DNA from: Phallus indusiatus
Taxonomy: Eukaryota; Basidiomycota; Agaricomycetes; Phallales; Phallaceae
Reading direction: 5' to 3'
Assembly: GCA_027605045.1 (NCBI GenBank)
Contig: JAQFWX010000096.1
Coordinates: 1-64,000 of the forward strand
Length of the DNA stretch: 64,000 nucleotides
The translations under genes were made by a program, and so were the position numbers. This document shows, one piece after another, positions 47,475 through 59,701 of the stretch. How positions within the stretch are numbered: the stretch's first letter is position 1; each line of letters opens with the position of its first letter. The notes beneath the pieces are model-generated. The model saw only the letters and a program-made list of their open reading frames with translations, did no database searches and had not been told where the DNA came from.

Positions 47475-50400
47475 GAGAGAATGTTGTTAGACACTTGTTA
47501 TTAGGAGCTAGTTACGGGGCGAACACTGAGCACTGTGGTCAAAGGTTTGTGAAGGCGAAAGCTGTGCTTGACTCAGAGAGCGCCTTGAGATTCTCAGTTC
47601 ATACTGGTTGCCTAACATTTCCACCTAGTATTTCCGTTAATTGAAGGCAATACAAATTTTATATACGCAGGTGGAGACCGACCCCTAGAATCTCGTTCCT
47701 CGCGTTCGTATTCGAACACAAAAGTGCGCGATAACATGTTGCCGTTTTTTCTACGAAAAAAAAAAAATAACTCTACAAAGAGGAGCCCTAAAGCCATAAA
47801 TCAGCTGCCGATGTCCAAGAATGGTTAAACTAGGACTCGAGGCACTTCAGAGACTATTAGCTTCACCAAAGATGAAATCTTCGAAACTCACCTGGAGTCA
47901 GAAATCAACATAAAGTATGCGACATATACAGCACAAACGTTCAAAAAACAACTTTATAACTTCGTATCAAACTGAGGCTCGTGGGTATTGATTCGAGGAA
48001 AATGCTCCGGCCTAATTCGGCAACTCACTATAGTCACGGTCACGTCACGGAAGAACTTAGACCCACCCGCAACGGTGAAAACTTTCTGACTGGCTCGAGC
48101 AATTCATGCGTTAGGTATGTTACACACTGTATCACACCATAATGAGTCTTACCGACATTATCATTACCACTTATTACGCTGGGTCCTAGCCCAAATTCTA
48201 ATCGCCATGAACTTGCCGGTCGGTAATTGGTGAGTCCCGCCCTTTCATAAGCTTCAATATCGAAGTATCCTTAATGCGTATTTTCCTGAAGCTGCGACAA
48301 TAATAATAATAATTACATCGTCAAATATTAGAAGAGTCCTTCACATACGCTTTTTTGTTGATTCGGTCGCATCTTTATCTTCGAGCTTGTACTACCGTAT
48401 TCAGAGCGCACCAGTATATTACGGGTTTGTTCTTTTCTTGTACCTATTCGTTCTAGAGATGCTCATTTATACTTGGTTTATTTGGCTTATTGAAGACATT
48501 TCTCTGTTGTAAAGCAGAATATCGTACATGCGCAAATTGCCCTTCAGGCCTCAGGGTCTACATTCGAATATACAATAAATGACTGTGCCAAAGTGCGTGC
48601 TGCTATCTCAATTCACTGTTGATGTTCCGTTTACAGATGTCAGCAGTTTATTTGAATATGACAATTAGAACTCCTTGGTACGACATGAATCCCACACTAG
48701 ACTCAACAAAATCCACCGAAAACATACGGTCTCACCACACTATTTGGAATAGGTGACGATACTTAGTCTGTATAAACCGTACGTTTCATTTCGCTGACAA
48801 TCGTCTCGACTCTGTGACTCAGTGTCTCTTCCCACTATCATATGCCTTTCTTCCTCTCAAAATGCACTTCCTTTTTCCTTGCTTAATGAATACTTTTATA
48901 TAGTTTCGTCTAGAAAATGTCATCCTTTCATCTCTAATTCGGATTGCAACGTGCCGCATGACGATACAGGACCAGGTGCACTGCGAGCGTGAATTCCTGG
49001 GAACACGAGTTTCGTCCAAGATGAGGTGAGTGTGTACTTTTCTGACAAAGCGGTCCGTTTCAAAATATTCGATGTTCCTAGGCAAATGATCTGATATGTC
49101 GATGTGGTCTTCCTCATAGTGATCTTTCATTCCGATGCCGTAATTGCTATTGGTTTCCTTATCCATGTCAAGACATGAGCCTGATAGAATTGTTACGATC
49201 TATCAAGCAGGATGTAGCAGAGCGAAGGCTAGTCGACACGATTTCAATTCTCATCAAGGTTTTCGGATGGCGTCTGTGACATATCCCAATCCTGTGTCTC
49301 TTGTGTCTTCCATTACGACTTTGCTATCCCAGTGATAAAGAACCATCTGAATGCTCCGCTAGCAGAACATCTTTCACCATTTCTTCACAGGACGGCCTCA
49401 GTGATGTCATTCTCCTTCACGTCAACTGTCAAACCCGTCGAATCCCAGTCACCCCAGAGCTACAGTTCGCCAATAGAACAGCATCCGAGTCTATCAACTC
49501 CTCCGCCCTATCGACTGTACCACGGCTCCGTTTCCAACTAAATCCGGTGCTTCAACGGGTTACAACGTCCAGTTCTACGTAGTCCTACGTCAAGCTCCGG
49601 TGCTTCTTCTGCAACCATCACGCCGATTCGACACATTATTAACCCTCGATCGTCACCCCCACCGATGGATTCCACCAAGGACCTGATCATCCGCCGCCTT
49701 CGAAAGCGATCGGGTTCCTAATTGGGCCCTTCAGCTCCACTGTTTCCCCGAACGCGTTATCCTCTCGGTGGAATTCGTGACGACTAATGATCAACAAAAC
49801 CTTGAAAGAAACCGCGAAAGCACGTCCTCATGAATGAGAAATAACGTCCGTCTTGGTCGATTGAGAAATTTGATATTTCGCCCAGCCATTCATTCATTAC
49901 ACCATAACCGCGAACCATTTCGAAGCTTGGATCGATCTATTTAGGGTGAAAATTCATTGCTGGCTTACCCGAGATGCTCCAACTGATACACATCTCATAC
50001 GAGTCACTCGAAAACCTTTCTTAGTTTGTTTTTCTATTATGACGCATATTTGGACTCGTTTTATGCATGTATAACCAAAATCTATAACAACCGAATACAG
50101 AAGCATGAACTACGCGCCAGCCAGTGTCAACGCATGATATAACGGCTGGTCAGCATTCAGTATGCATGCAAACCTTTAAGCATTTTAAGCCAGAAGCATT
50201 TTGAGTATAGCGAATGGTGTGTAGAAAACAGGTATCTGCCAAATCTGAATCCACTGATTGAACCTAGTCGATAGAGCTGATTGGTAGGTACGCAAAACAC
50301 GCCAGATGCACATACCCATGATAGAGGCAATATACACATCCGAAAACCTACCCGAGGAACGTCTATACTTAATGGAGAAATGTGCGATATCTTTTACCCA

Positions 50401-50565
50401 AAGACGTTGTATTAGCAGGTATCCGGCGTTGTCACCTGGATTTACTCTCAAGAAAGTTTACAGATACATAGATTATTGACAGGCTCCGCGGTACCCAAAG
50501 CCTTGGAATAATCGGTACTCTACCTTGGTTCAGTTCAATCTTTGAGACGATAGAAGGATGGTGGG
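47475..50565. other. Long gene-poor region with decayed coding traces
   Basis: About 3.1 kb without a confident gene. A run of A at 47755-47767 and an AAT triplet run at 48301-48311 are simple repeats. A minus-strand open frame at 48819-49166 (DISDHLPRNIEYFETDRFV) and the + strand relic at 49332-49721 look protein-like but have no family. The rest is AT-rich with stops in all frames. Confidence 0.4.
49332..49721 (+). pseudogene. Ser/Pro-rich coding relic with an in-frame stop
   Basis: One frame reads from HLNAPLAEHLSPFLHRTASV through PPPYRLYHGSVSN, meets TAA at 49539-49541, and continues in the same frame with LRSPTSSSGASSATITPIRH to DSTKDLIIRRLRKRSGS and a stop at 49719-49721. Composition is even on both sides of the TAA. 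There is no good intron around the stop, so one mutated codon is the simplest reading. Family unknown. Confidence 0.35.
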
Positions 50566-51150
50566 CAAAGCTTTGAAATATTAGGCAGACACGCGTTCCA
50601 ATCAACCTGTAACGCAGTGGGTTCATTGTTAATAGCACTTCGAAAACGATATGTAGACGGGAAAGAAAAGTCGCATAAATCGGCAATGTCTGTTGTGTTT
50701 GTGGATATGTTGCGGATAGTGCTGGCAACTTCGTACAACTTGGCCGCAGAGTGTCTACTTCTGGGAAGAGAACCACTAGTCGCTGAGATCGATATCATAG
50801 TCACTGAGGATATGTGATACATAGGAAACTAACGGTGGACACAGATGAGAGAACCGAAACTTAGCGCAGCCTCGTCAACGTCTTCGACTGGAGGAGAATT
50901 GGTACTGTTCCACTTATAGGCTTCCTCTTCAATTCTTCTCCATTGTACTTCATTTTGTGTAACACGCCGTCTAATCTCCTTACAAGCATTCTCAAGCCCT
51001 CAGCCAAGGACGATGACCTGAGCGTCGGCCTCTAGATACACAAAGGCCCTACTTGCGGCTAGTTTTCCATATACTACAATGACAGCGTGCTCTTATGCAA
51101 ATGAGAAGAAAATAACGTGAAGCTCCCTTCTTGGGTTCCGCAAATTTCAT
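50566..51150 (-). pseudogene. Truncated, frame-broken copy of siroheme synthase exon 1
   Basis: The sequence matches the first exon of the intact gene at 37538-38098 along its whole length, with scattered substitutions and small indels. Similarity begins inside what is intron 1 in the intact gene (near GGCAGACAC at 50583 versus 37541) and continues through the ATG at 51150 into the shared promoter. Indels, for example an added stretch near 50788-50815 (GATCGATATCATAGTCACTG versus a shorter original), shift the frame. The methyltransferase part is absent. It is a non-functional partial duplicate. Confidence 0.85.
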
Positions 51151-51213
51151 GTTTGGAGGTTGGTAAAGTGGAACTTGGGCTTAGTAAGCTCTTAGAACGA
51201 GTCACATCTTTGG

Positions 51214-53413
51214 ATGCGCATTGGATTTCTGCGTGTCCCATCTCACGGAGCACGTTTCTCTTCTTCTCGTAGATCATTCATTAATCGCGTAACCTACTCA
51301 ACACTCATGCCAGGACCCGAACTGGAAAGTATCAATCAAGCAATTTCCGAGCAATCGATTCTCTTGAAAAACTTGCGGGAGCAAAATGCTGAGCAGTCTC
51401 TCGTGAATGAAGCTCACAAAAAGCTCGGCGAGTTGAAGAAGCAACTAGGGCAGTTGACTGCTGCTGCAAAAGACAAAGATAAAACCGATGCCAAAAAGAA
51501 AGAAAGACTACTCCTAAAGACGGCGAAGGGAACACGAGACTTCGGGCCTGCCGAGACTGCTTGTCGATCCTACATCGAGTCAACCATTCGCGATGTATTC
51601 ACTTTGTACGGTGGAACGGGCTTGGACACACCCGTTTTCGAGCGAAAAGATATTCTTGCCGGAAAATACGGGGAAGATGCCAAACTTATTTTCGATCTCG
51701 CTGATCAAGGAGGTGAACAGCTTGCTCTTCGATATGATCATACAGTACGCGTTCTCTAGAAATAATTGCCTTGATTTCGAATCTTAATGTATATAGGTAC
51801 CTCTTGCTCGATACTTGGCGTCCTCCCTACCATCATCAGCTTCCTCATCGTCCAAACTATTTCAGTTTGGAAAAGTTTATCGACGTGACAACCCTGTTGT
51901 ATCAAAAGGTCGAATGCGAGAGTTTTCTCAGGCTGTGCGCGTTTATTCTCCTTAAAAATGAAACGGAAGACATTAAACCTACAGCATATAGGACTTTGAC
52001 ATCACAGGGATTTGGGATCCCATGGTCCCTGATGCGGAAATTCTATCCCTAGTCACAACAATCCTCGCCCGACTAGACGTTGGTGAATTCACGATCAAGG
52101 TTTTCAGGATTGTTTTTTCTATCTTTATTGTTTGCTAACGATAATAGCTTAATAATAGGAAAATATTAGATGGGCTATTTCAAGTCTGTGGCGTGCCCGA
52201 CGAAAAAATCCGATCGATCTCTTCTGCTGTGGACAAGTTGGACAAGGTACTTGGTATGATGTCCTATCTGACAGATGTAAGCTAATCGCAGGCCTCCCTA
52301 GCTTCCATGGGAAGAAGTCCGGAAGGAGATGACGGAAGAGAAGGGACTCGATCCTGCCGTTGCAGACAAAATTGGTGAATATGTAAAGCTAAAAGGTTAT
52401 TTTTCATTTTCAGTTTCTACTGTAGAGCGTCATAATTGAATATTTATACTATTTAGGAGGACCCGAGTTATTGAGAATCCTGGAAGCGGATTCAGCCCTC
52501 ACGAGTAATAGTAACTCGAAGGAAGGGCTTACTGATATGGCCACTCTCTTCCGTCTCCTCGATGCATATCAAGTAACCAAATATGTATGTCATCTGGTTT
52601 CATTGTTTGCTGGAATTCGCATTGATACTGGGGAAGATTTCGTTCGACTTGTCCCTCGCACGAGGTCTTGATTATTACACTGGAATTATTTATGAAGCGA
52701 TCGTGGAAGCCTCAGCGCCCCCGCAATTCAAAGCAAATCCGCCAGTCTCTTCAGCGCCGCCAGCAGCCTCAAAGCCGAAACCTACTTCCCGAAAACAGGA
52801 GGTAGACGAAGAGGGCGAACCTGAGGTTGATGAGTCCACAGTTGGTGTTGGGTCAATTGCAGCTGGCGGACGATATGATAATCTTGTTCAATTATTCACC
52901 TCTGCAGCTGCTGGCGACGCCAAGGCTGGAAAGAAGGCACCCGGAATGCCTTGTGTGGGGATTAGTATTGGCGTTGATCGTGTTTTTGCGTTATTATGGC
53001 CTAAATGGATAGAACGTGGGGGAAGGAGCAAGGAAACAGTTGTGTACGTGATGTCTGCTGGTGATGGACTGCTGGCAGAGCGAATCAAACTGGTCACAGA
53101 GCTGAGGGAAGCGGGTATCAAGGTCAGTTTTTTCCATGATCATCAGATAGAGGTTTAGTATCTAACTGCCTTCCAGTCGGATTATCTCTTCAAAAACAAC
53201 CCCAAACTTGACCCACAGTTCAAGGCAGTTGAAAGAGACGAAGTGCCGTTCGCAATCATATTAGGAGAAAATGAAATGGCGGCAGGACTGGTTACTGTGA
53301 AACAGCAGCGTTGGGAGCTATCAAACGGACAAAGAACGAAAATTATCAACGATAGCCAAGGAGAGAAAGTGAAACGTCAAGAACTTATTGTCTGGCTCAA
53401 ATCACGAATATAG
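51214..53413 (+). CDS. HTS1: Histidyl-tRNA synthetase, cytosolic and probably mitochondrial
   Basis: Class II synthetase that charges tRNA-His. From ATG 51214 the N-terminus is [20 protein letters not shown], basic and Ser-rich like a mitochondrial presequence. A second ATG at 51307 ([11 protein letters not shown]) would give the cytosolic form; yeast HTS1 uses this two-start scheme. A WHEP-like helical hairpin follows (residues about 35-75), then motif 1 ([13 protein letters not shown]), motif 2 (LALRYDHT to [19 protein letters not shown]), the HisRS-specific [10 protein letters not shown] and GGRYDNL, and motif 3 [13 protein letters not shown]. The anticodon-binding domain ([19 protein letters not shown]) ends VWLKSRI. 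Introns are short; one with a GTGCGC donor removes a piece between FSQA and [10 protein letters not shown]. The first codons lie in the promoter segment shared with 38099-38190. Confidence 0.95.
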
Positions 53414-53544
53414 ATATCAAAAGAAATAGATTTTTATTTACATATATACACTTTGCCCGACATCTCTATAAGTTTGCTATCCAGTAGACTCCGTTGCTAA
53501 AGAACAGAAATGACCATGAGCAACAGCAAAGAAATAGGATATCC

Positions 53545-53731
53545 CTTGACGACACAAGCCAGTACTGCAGCAGCGAGGTCATCGCATTCCCCGACGTGCA
53601 AGCAGAGGTCAAGGAATAAGGGCGGCAAAAATTGGCTAACCAATGATGACCGCGGTGCGGTCATTTTAGTGGTTAAACTAAAAAGAACAGATACTACACT
53701 TGATCTAAGCCAAAAGGCCAGAGTGGTGAGG
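53545..53731 (-). ncRNA. U2 spliceosomal snRNA
   Basis: On the minus strand the sequence reads GGCCTTTTGGCTTAGATCAA then GTGTAGTATCTGTTCTTTTT. This is the nearly invariant 5' part of U2, including the U6-pairing region and the branch-point recognition sequence GTAGTA (53697-53692). It continues with TAGTTTAACCACTAAAATGA, then a perfect GACCGCACCGCGGTC hairpin (stem II). A Sm-type site CCAATTTTTGCC follows, and then the 3' stem-loops with CGATGACCTCGCTGCTGCAG, comparable to the conserved 3' part of U2. The ends are estimated by comparison with the usual 185-190 nt. A TATA box lies 26 bases upstream. It stands between HTS1 and the sirtuin gene. Confidence 0.93.
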
Positions 53732-53756
53732 AAACAGAGCCGTTAGCCGTCGCGGA

Positions 53757-53762
53757 TTTATA
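53757..53762 (-). promoter_or_regulatory. TATA box of the U2 snRNA gene
   Basis: TATAAA on the minus strand (GGTATAAATCC), 26-31 bases upstream of the estimated U2 5' end. The spacing fits a polymerase II TATA element of a small nuclear RNA gene. Confidence 0.6.
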
Positions 53763-53883
53763 CCTTTTTGGCGAGGCTGTGCACGGACCATCTTCACTTT
53801 TCTCACGTACACCAAGTGACATCATGTCACATTAGATAGATAGATACTGGCCTATACTTGCTGACCTCTTCCAACTACAAATC

Positions 53884-55349
<1,466 letters not shown>

Positions 55350-55596
55350 GCAAAACAACGAGAGAAACCGGACAAAGCAAATTCTGAAGTGTTGTGTTTG
55401 ACTAGACTGTAATCGATGTTGTTTTCATTATGTAGTAACATTTGTATGTTATTGTTTAAGATGAACACGTGTTTGAGCGTTGCTTATAAATTTTCGAAAA
55501 CAGGTTCTAATAAGCGAATATTAGTTAGACGACATATTTTAATGTAGCGAGTGGATAGTAAAATGATTAACAAAGTGTATGCGATGTGATGGTATC

Positions 55597-57643
55597 TTAA
55601 AAGTATTTGTCCCAAAAGCCTTTTGTGCCATTCGTTTTGGCTGAAAATGATTCTATCCCTAGCAACTTGCAAACAAGTCCGTAAATTTCAAGGTTCTGGA
55701 ACCCTTCAATTACGTGATATTCTCCTGTTGAAAGCCATCCAGCTGTATCCGAAAACTCTCTTTTACGATGCTTAATGGTAGTAGAAAAAGGTCCGTCTGA
55801 CACGAAAGTAGCAAACATGGACGGTTCGGAGTTGTCATATCCGTGATTCTGTCGGGATAACAATGAATAAAAGTCCAGAAAAAAAAACACAGATGCGGCT
55901 TACTCCTTTGGACATCCTACCTTCACCTTCCTTTTCGCTTGTTACGGCGAATCCCACACGAGGGACTATGTAAATTGGAGCAACGCGGGGATTGTGGCTA
56001 TAGTGGTAGGATTGTGGCATCGTCTCTCTTGTGTAAACGGAGAGTTTGTCGGGCATGCTCGCTGCCGCGATGCTCAAAAGGTCCAAGGCTTTCAGTTCAT
56101 CGGATTCTTGACGAAAGCGTAAACCCATAGCTAGACTACCTATTGAAACATGTTTTTTGAAATCAAAAACACGAAAGACCCAGAAAAAAAACCTGACTCG
56201 CCATCTTCATGCTCAATGGAATCAACGAGATCTTGTCCGATGAGATTTTCTAAATATATGAACTCCACCTCACGAGTATCTGTCATTCCGTGATCGCTAA
56301 CAAATATGATATCAATGACTTCGGAGAGATTCCTGTCGGAAAGGGCCTTATGAAGGTCCCGAGCGAAAGTGTCAATATAGACCAGAGTGTCATTCACTTG
56401 CTTCGAAAATGGTCCATAAGAATGTCCCGCTTGATCCAGCGAGGGCTCATATGCTTGAAAGAGCTTTAAGTAATTCTTCGAAAAACTGTACATATTGATA
56501 ACACCTACCTAAGATCAGCTGAGGACGGGTCTCCAATGGCAGATCAATCCACTCTAACAATTGTTCTAATTTATTCTTCAATGGAACGTGATTCTAGGAA
56601 ACCACATCAACCCCAGTAGTAAAATCGATGAATAAGTATGACTTACTTCAAAAGGGACAAAATATGTCGGACTGGCCCCATTTTGGGTAACCGGAGGCCC
56701 AGGCCTGTCAAATACAATGCGTAAGTATGTGAAGCAAACTATCAACCTTGTTACCAACCACATCAAATTGGCTGTGAGTAATCCGGCCTTATGCGCTGTT
56801 TCCCAAACCTGCATTGTTGGAAAGATTGAAAGAAGTTCTGACAACCACATGACAAGAACATACAGGTTCACCGTGCCACCAAGAGGCATTCCAAGAGTGA
56901 TTGCGATCATAGTATAAGAAGGTATCGTCGGTTTCCGGATCCCAAAAAACCTAGATTAAGATTCATCTAAAGTGGATCGCGAGGCAATAGAGGTACTTAC
57001 ATTTTCGACGATACCATGCGACTCAGCGTAGAGACCTGTCCTACGTTCTCTTCAATATTAGGGTTCAATTAATTTTCTTGCGTGATACATACAGTAAAGC
57101 CCAGTGATTTCTGACGCGTGAAAATCATAACATTCAGAACGCGTCGTCAATTACAAAAAATGAAGATACAAACGGGAATGTTATTGTCTGGACAGAAATA
57201 TTAACGTCTATGAGAATGCGGAAACGCTACAGAAATCGCCTTACAGGAAAGATAGGCTTCATCCATTTAGCACGTAATCCAACTCTACTTATCTCCAGTA
57301 AATGAGGTGTTAATCCCCGGTCAAGGTAGTCAGCACGTAACCCGTCAATGGAAACCATAAGGACAGTGGGTTTGAAGCTGTGCGTCCCATTAAACATCAG
57401 CGAATTTGTCTCTTGTTCTGGAGTTGTACCATTGCGGGTACTTGACTCTCCGGACTTTCCGGACCAGCATCGAGGAGCAATGACAAGAGTTAATAAAAAC
57501 CCAAGCGTGCAAATTGCGACTGCAAGCAGCGCTTTCCTAGGCCAAGTAAGGCGGCGTTCCTCAGTTGATTTGCTTTCGTCCGGTAGCAATATTTCTCCAG
57601 AAAGCAAGCCTTGACGCTCTTCTTTTTCCTCACGTTCAGGCAT
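55597..57643 (-). CDS. Membrane-bound ENPP-type phosphodiesterase / nucleotide pyrophosphatase
   Basis: Type II membrane enzyme of the alkaline phosphatase superfamily that cleaves phosphodiester or pyrophosphate bonds outside the cell or in the vacuole. A cytosolic N-terminus is followed by a membrane helix (ALLAVAICTLGFLLTLVI). Metal and nucleophile sites appear in order: VLMVSIDGLRADYL (first Asp), TITFPNHWALL (nucleophile Thr), GLYAESHGIVEN, VFWDPE, AYEPSLDQAGHSYGP (Asp and His), IIFVSDHGMTDT (Asp-His), then NHGYDN near the end. The nucleophile lies on a 14 nt exon (57187-57174) followed by an 18 nt exon (57110-57093). I chose ATG 57643 (MPEREEKEERQGLLSGE); the open frame extends to 57796 but would then overlap the divergent ankyrin gene. 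Related to yeast Npp1/Npp2. Confidence 0.88.
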
Positions 57644-57741
57644 GATGCAATCTGGACGCAGAGCTCGCAGGCCAACAACCGGAAACAGCCGAGCGCGCTT
57701 TATTATACCATACACTATCACTTCCTCCCGCTGATCTTGCG

Positions 57742-58619
57742 ATGAGTCAAGAACAGGGTGCATCTCATAGTCAGTGTTTATTCGTCGTATTTTCATCGTT
57801 CAGCGAGCTTATCCGTACTCAGATGAACAGCTATTGGCAGCTGCTCGCGACGACAATGTCGATCTATTACTAGAAGTTTTCGAGAAACCCAGCCAGTTTG
57901 ATATAAACTTTCAGGACGGGTACGTCTTATCGTCTTATCTCTTATCTGCTAATTGTACCACTTGTATTGATCAATATATTCTGTAGGCTGGGAAATACTG
58001 GTCTGCCAATTTGTCTCATTCTGCGAATTATGACATGGGTCTCATGATGATTGATCGCCCAGCTTTACACTATGCGTGCGTGCGATGCGCAGCGATAGTT
58101 TATTCCTTTTTTGTCTGATGTGTTATCTCTAGATGTCAATATGGGTCGACAGAGGTGCTAGAGCATCTCTTATCATATGATAATTGCGACGTGGACCTGC
58201 AAAATCGGCTTGACAATGATACGCCACTTCTCAGTGCCGTAAAGAGTCATAAACTTGAATCTGAAATTCGGGAGGCCGTCGTAGAAAGCTTATTAGAAGC
58301 AGGAGCGGATACTAAGTAGGCGATCATCTTGGCAAATACAAGATTATGATGAATTGACATCAACTTAACAAGAATGAAAGATAAAAGCGGATTCTCTATC
58401 AAAGACTTATTATCGCTGAAATCAAATGACGCAAACCAGCGACTTTTAAATGCAGTGAGGAAGGCCGAAGCTCAGTCTTCAATATCTCAAGCAGACATTG
58501 CAGAAGATTATGGTTAGTATTCTGTCTAAACACCTCGATCGTTTCCGCTAAATCAATCCGATCAGACGAGGAGGACAATCAAAATTACGGGTCGGGATCC
58601 GGATCAGAAGATGAATGAA
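57742..58619 (+). CDS. Small ankyrin-repeat protein (Yar1-like)
   Basis: Several exons encode two to three ankyrin repeats. SDEQLLAAARDDNVDLLLEV and FDINFQDG join through a 14 nt exon (57987-58000) to GLGNT, then ALHYACQYGSTEVLEHLLSY. The next repeat is CDVDLQNRLDNDTPLLSAVK, then VVESLLEAGADTK, DKSGFSIKDLL. The C-terminus is acidic: DEEDNQNYGSGSGSEDE. Size, repeat number and acidic tail resemble yeast Yar1, a chaperone of ribosomal protein uS3, but this is inference. The start is uncertain: the first coding exon opens after an acceptor at 57808. The best upstream ATG (57742, MSQEQ) does not join in phase with a standard donor. It is divergent from the phosphodiesterase gene. Confidence 0.7.
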
Positions 58620-59701
58620 GCTTGAAGGATGAGAGCGTTTATACCCGGACCTATTATGAATCGACCAATGGCTTGAACAAATGATTATTATTATATTCTT
58701 TATGGAAGAAGTATTATGGAAGAAGTATTGAAGATAGAAAGGCATTTTACGCTACAAATACAGCATTTCTTGAGAAGTGAATACATACAACGGAATCACA
58801 TAACTTATGACGGTCCAAGATTTCTCATCGGAATTATATACGGTGATCGGGAATCGGACACAGTATGTAGATCGACGCCCAAAACATCGGGAGTTATCGG
58901 CGCTATTACAGTGGAAAGGAGAGCAGTCATTGTATCGGTTGAATCAATGTCGCTATTGCCATGGACGGTTTTCAAAGATAGGAGAAAATGTATGATGCAG
59001 ATACTCCCCAACCTAGTGTTTTGGATCAGCGGGCAACGCGGTCATGGTGGATAAACACCTTACGGCAATAAGAACGGTGATAAGCTGAGATTTACGCTCG
59101 TCTGAGAATAAGTGTGAAGAGACCCCTGGAAGTATGTACATAGGAATACTTACTGGCGCAAGCTGCTAGAGCGATTAGCAGACGCAATTTTTGAAAATCA
59201 CAATTATGAACTTACAAAGTACCAAACCGCATTAAAGAGGCGACAAATACAAAAACCACTGTGCTTTCTTATTATAAACTTCGCGGTTATTTTTTAAAAC
59301 TTACGCTAAACAAAAAGCTTCACTGTACTTGAGAATTCGTTGAAACCAGTATGAAGCCAGAAAGCGTACTTTGAAATATGACTACAGATGTCAGTCTTCC
59401 AGCTCGTGACATTGGGTTGAGTTTATGTCTCATCCCTGCTAGGACTGCCACTTTCCATACACTTGAAACAAAAATAACGATAGGAAATCCAGTTTCGAAA
59501 AATAGGATGACAGTTTGAACTAGAAGAGTGTAAGTCTCTGTTCAACGGGGGAGAAAACGAGATAAGTTCTAGGAAGCAATTCACCTCTGTTTGTGAAAGT
59601 CACTTGTGAATAACTTAGCTCAGTGTATCTATTAGGATGCAAACCTACGCTGGACGATCATCTGGGGGGTCATAAGAGCATGAGCTCGAGAAAAACTGGA
59701 C
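58620..59701. other. Intergenic region with one doubtful frame
   Basis: No supported gene in about 1.1 kb. A + strand frame at 58807-58995 (RRPKHRELSALLQWKGEQSL, then CRYCHGRFSK) looks somewhat protein-like with a small Cys/His patch, but it overlaps another long frame and has no family. The rest is AT-rich 3' flank of the DUF6533 gene. Confidence 0.35.

Noticed and set aside
53510..53746. 78-codon open frame on the + strand
   Set aside because: It lies antisense across the U2 snRNA gene and its conserved RNA elements; it has no protein motif of its own.
58716..59054. 112-codon + strand frame as a gene
   Set aside because: Another frame on the same strand overlaps it, it lacks a recognised domain, and no flanking splice pattern supports it.
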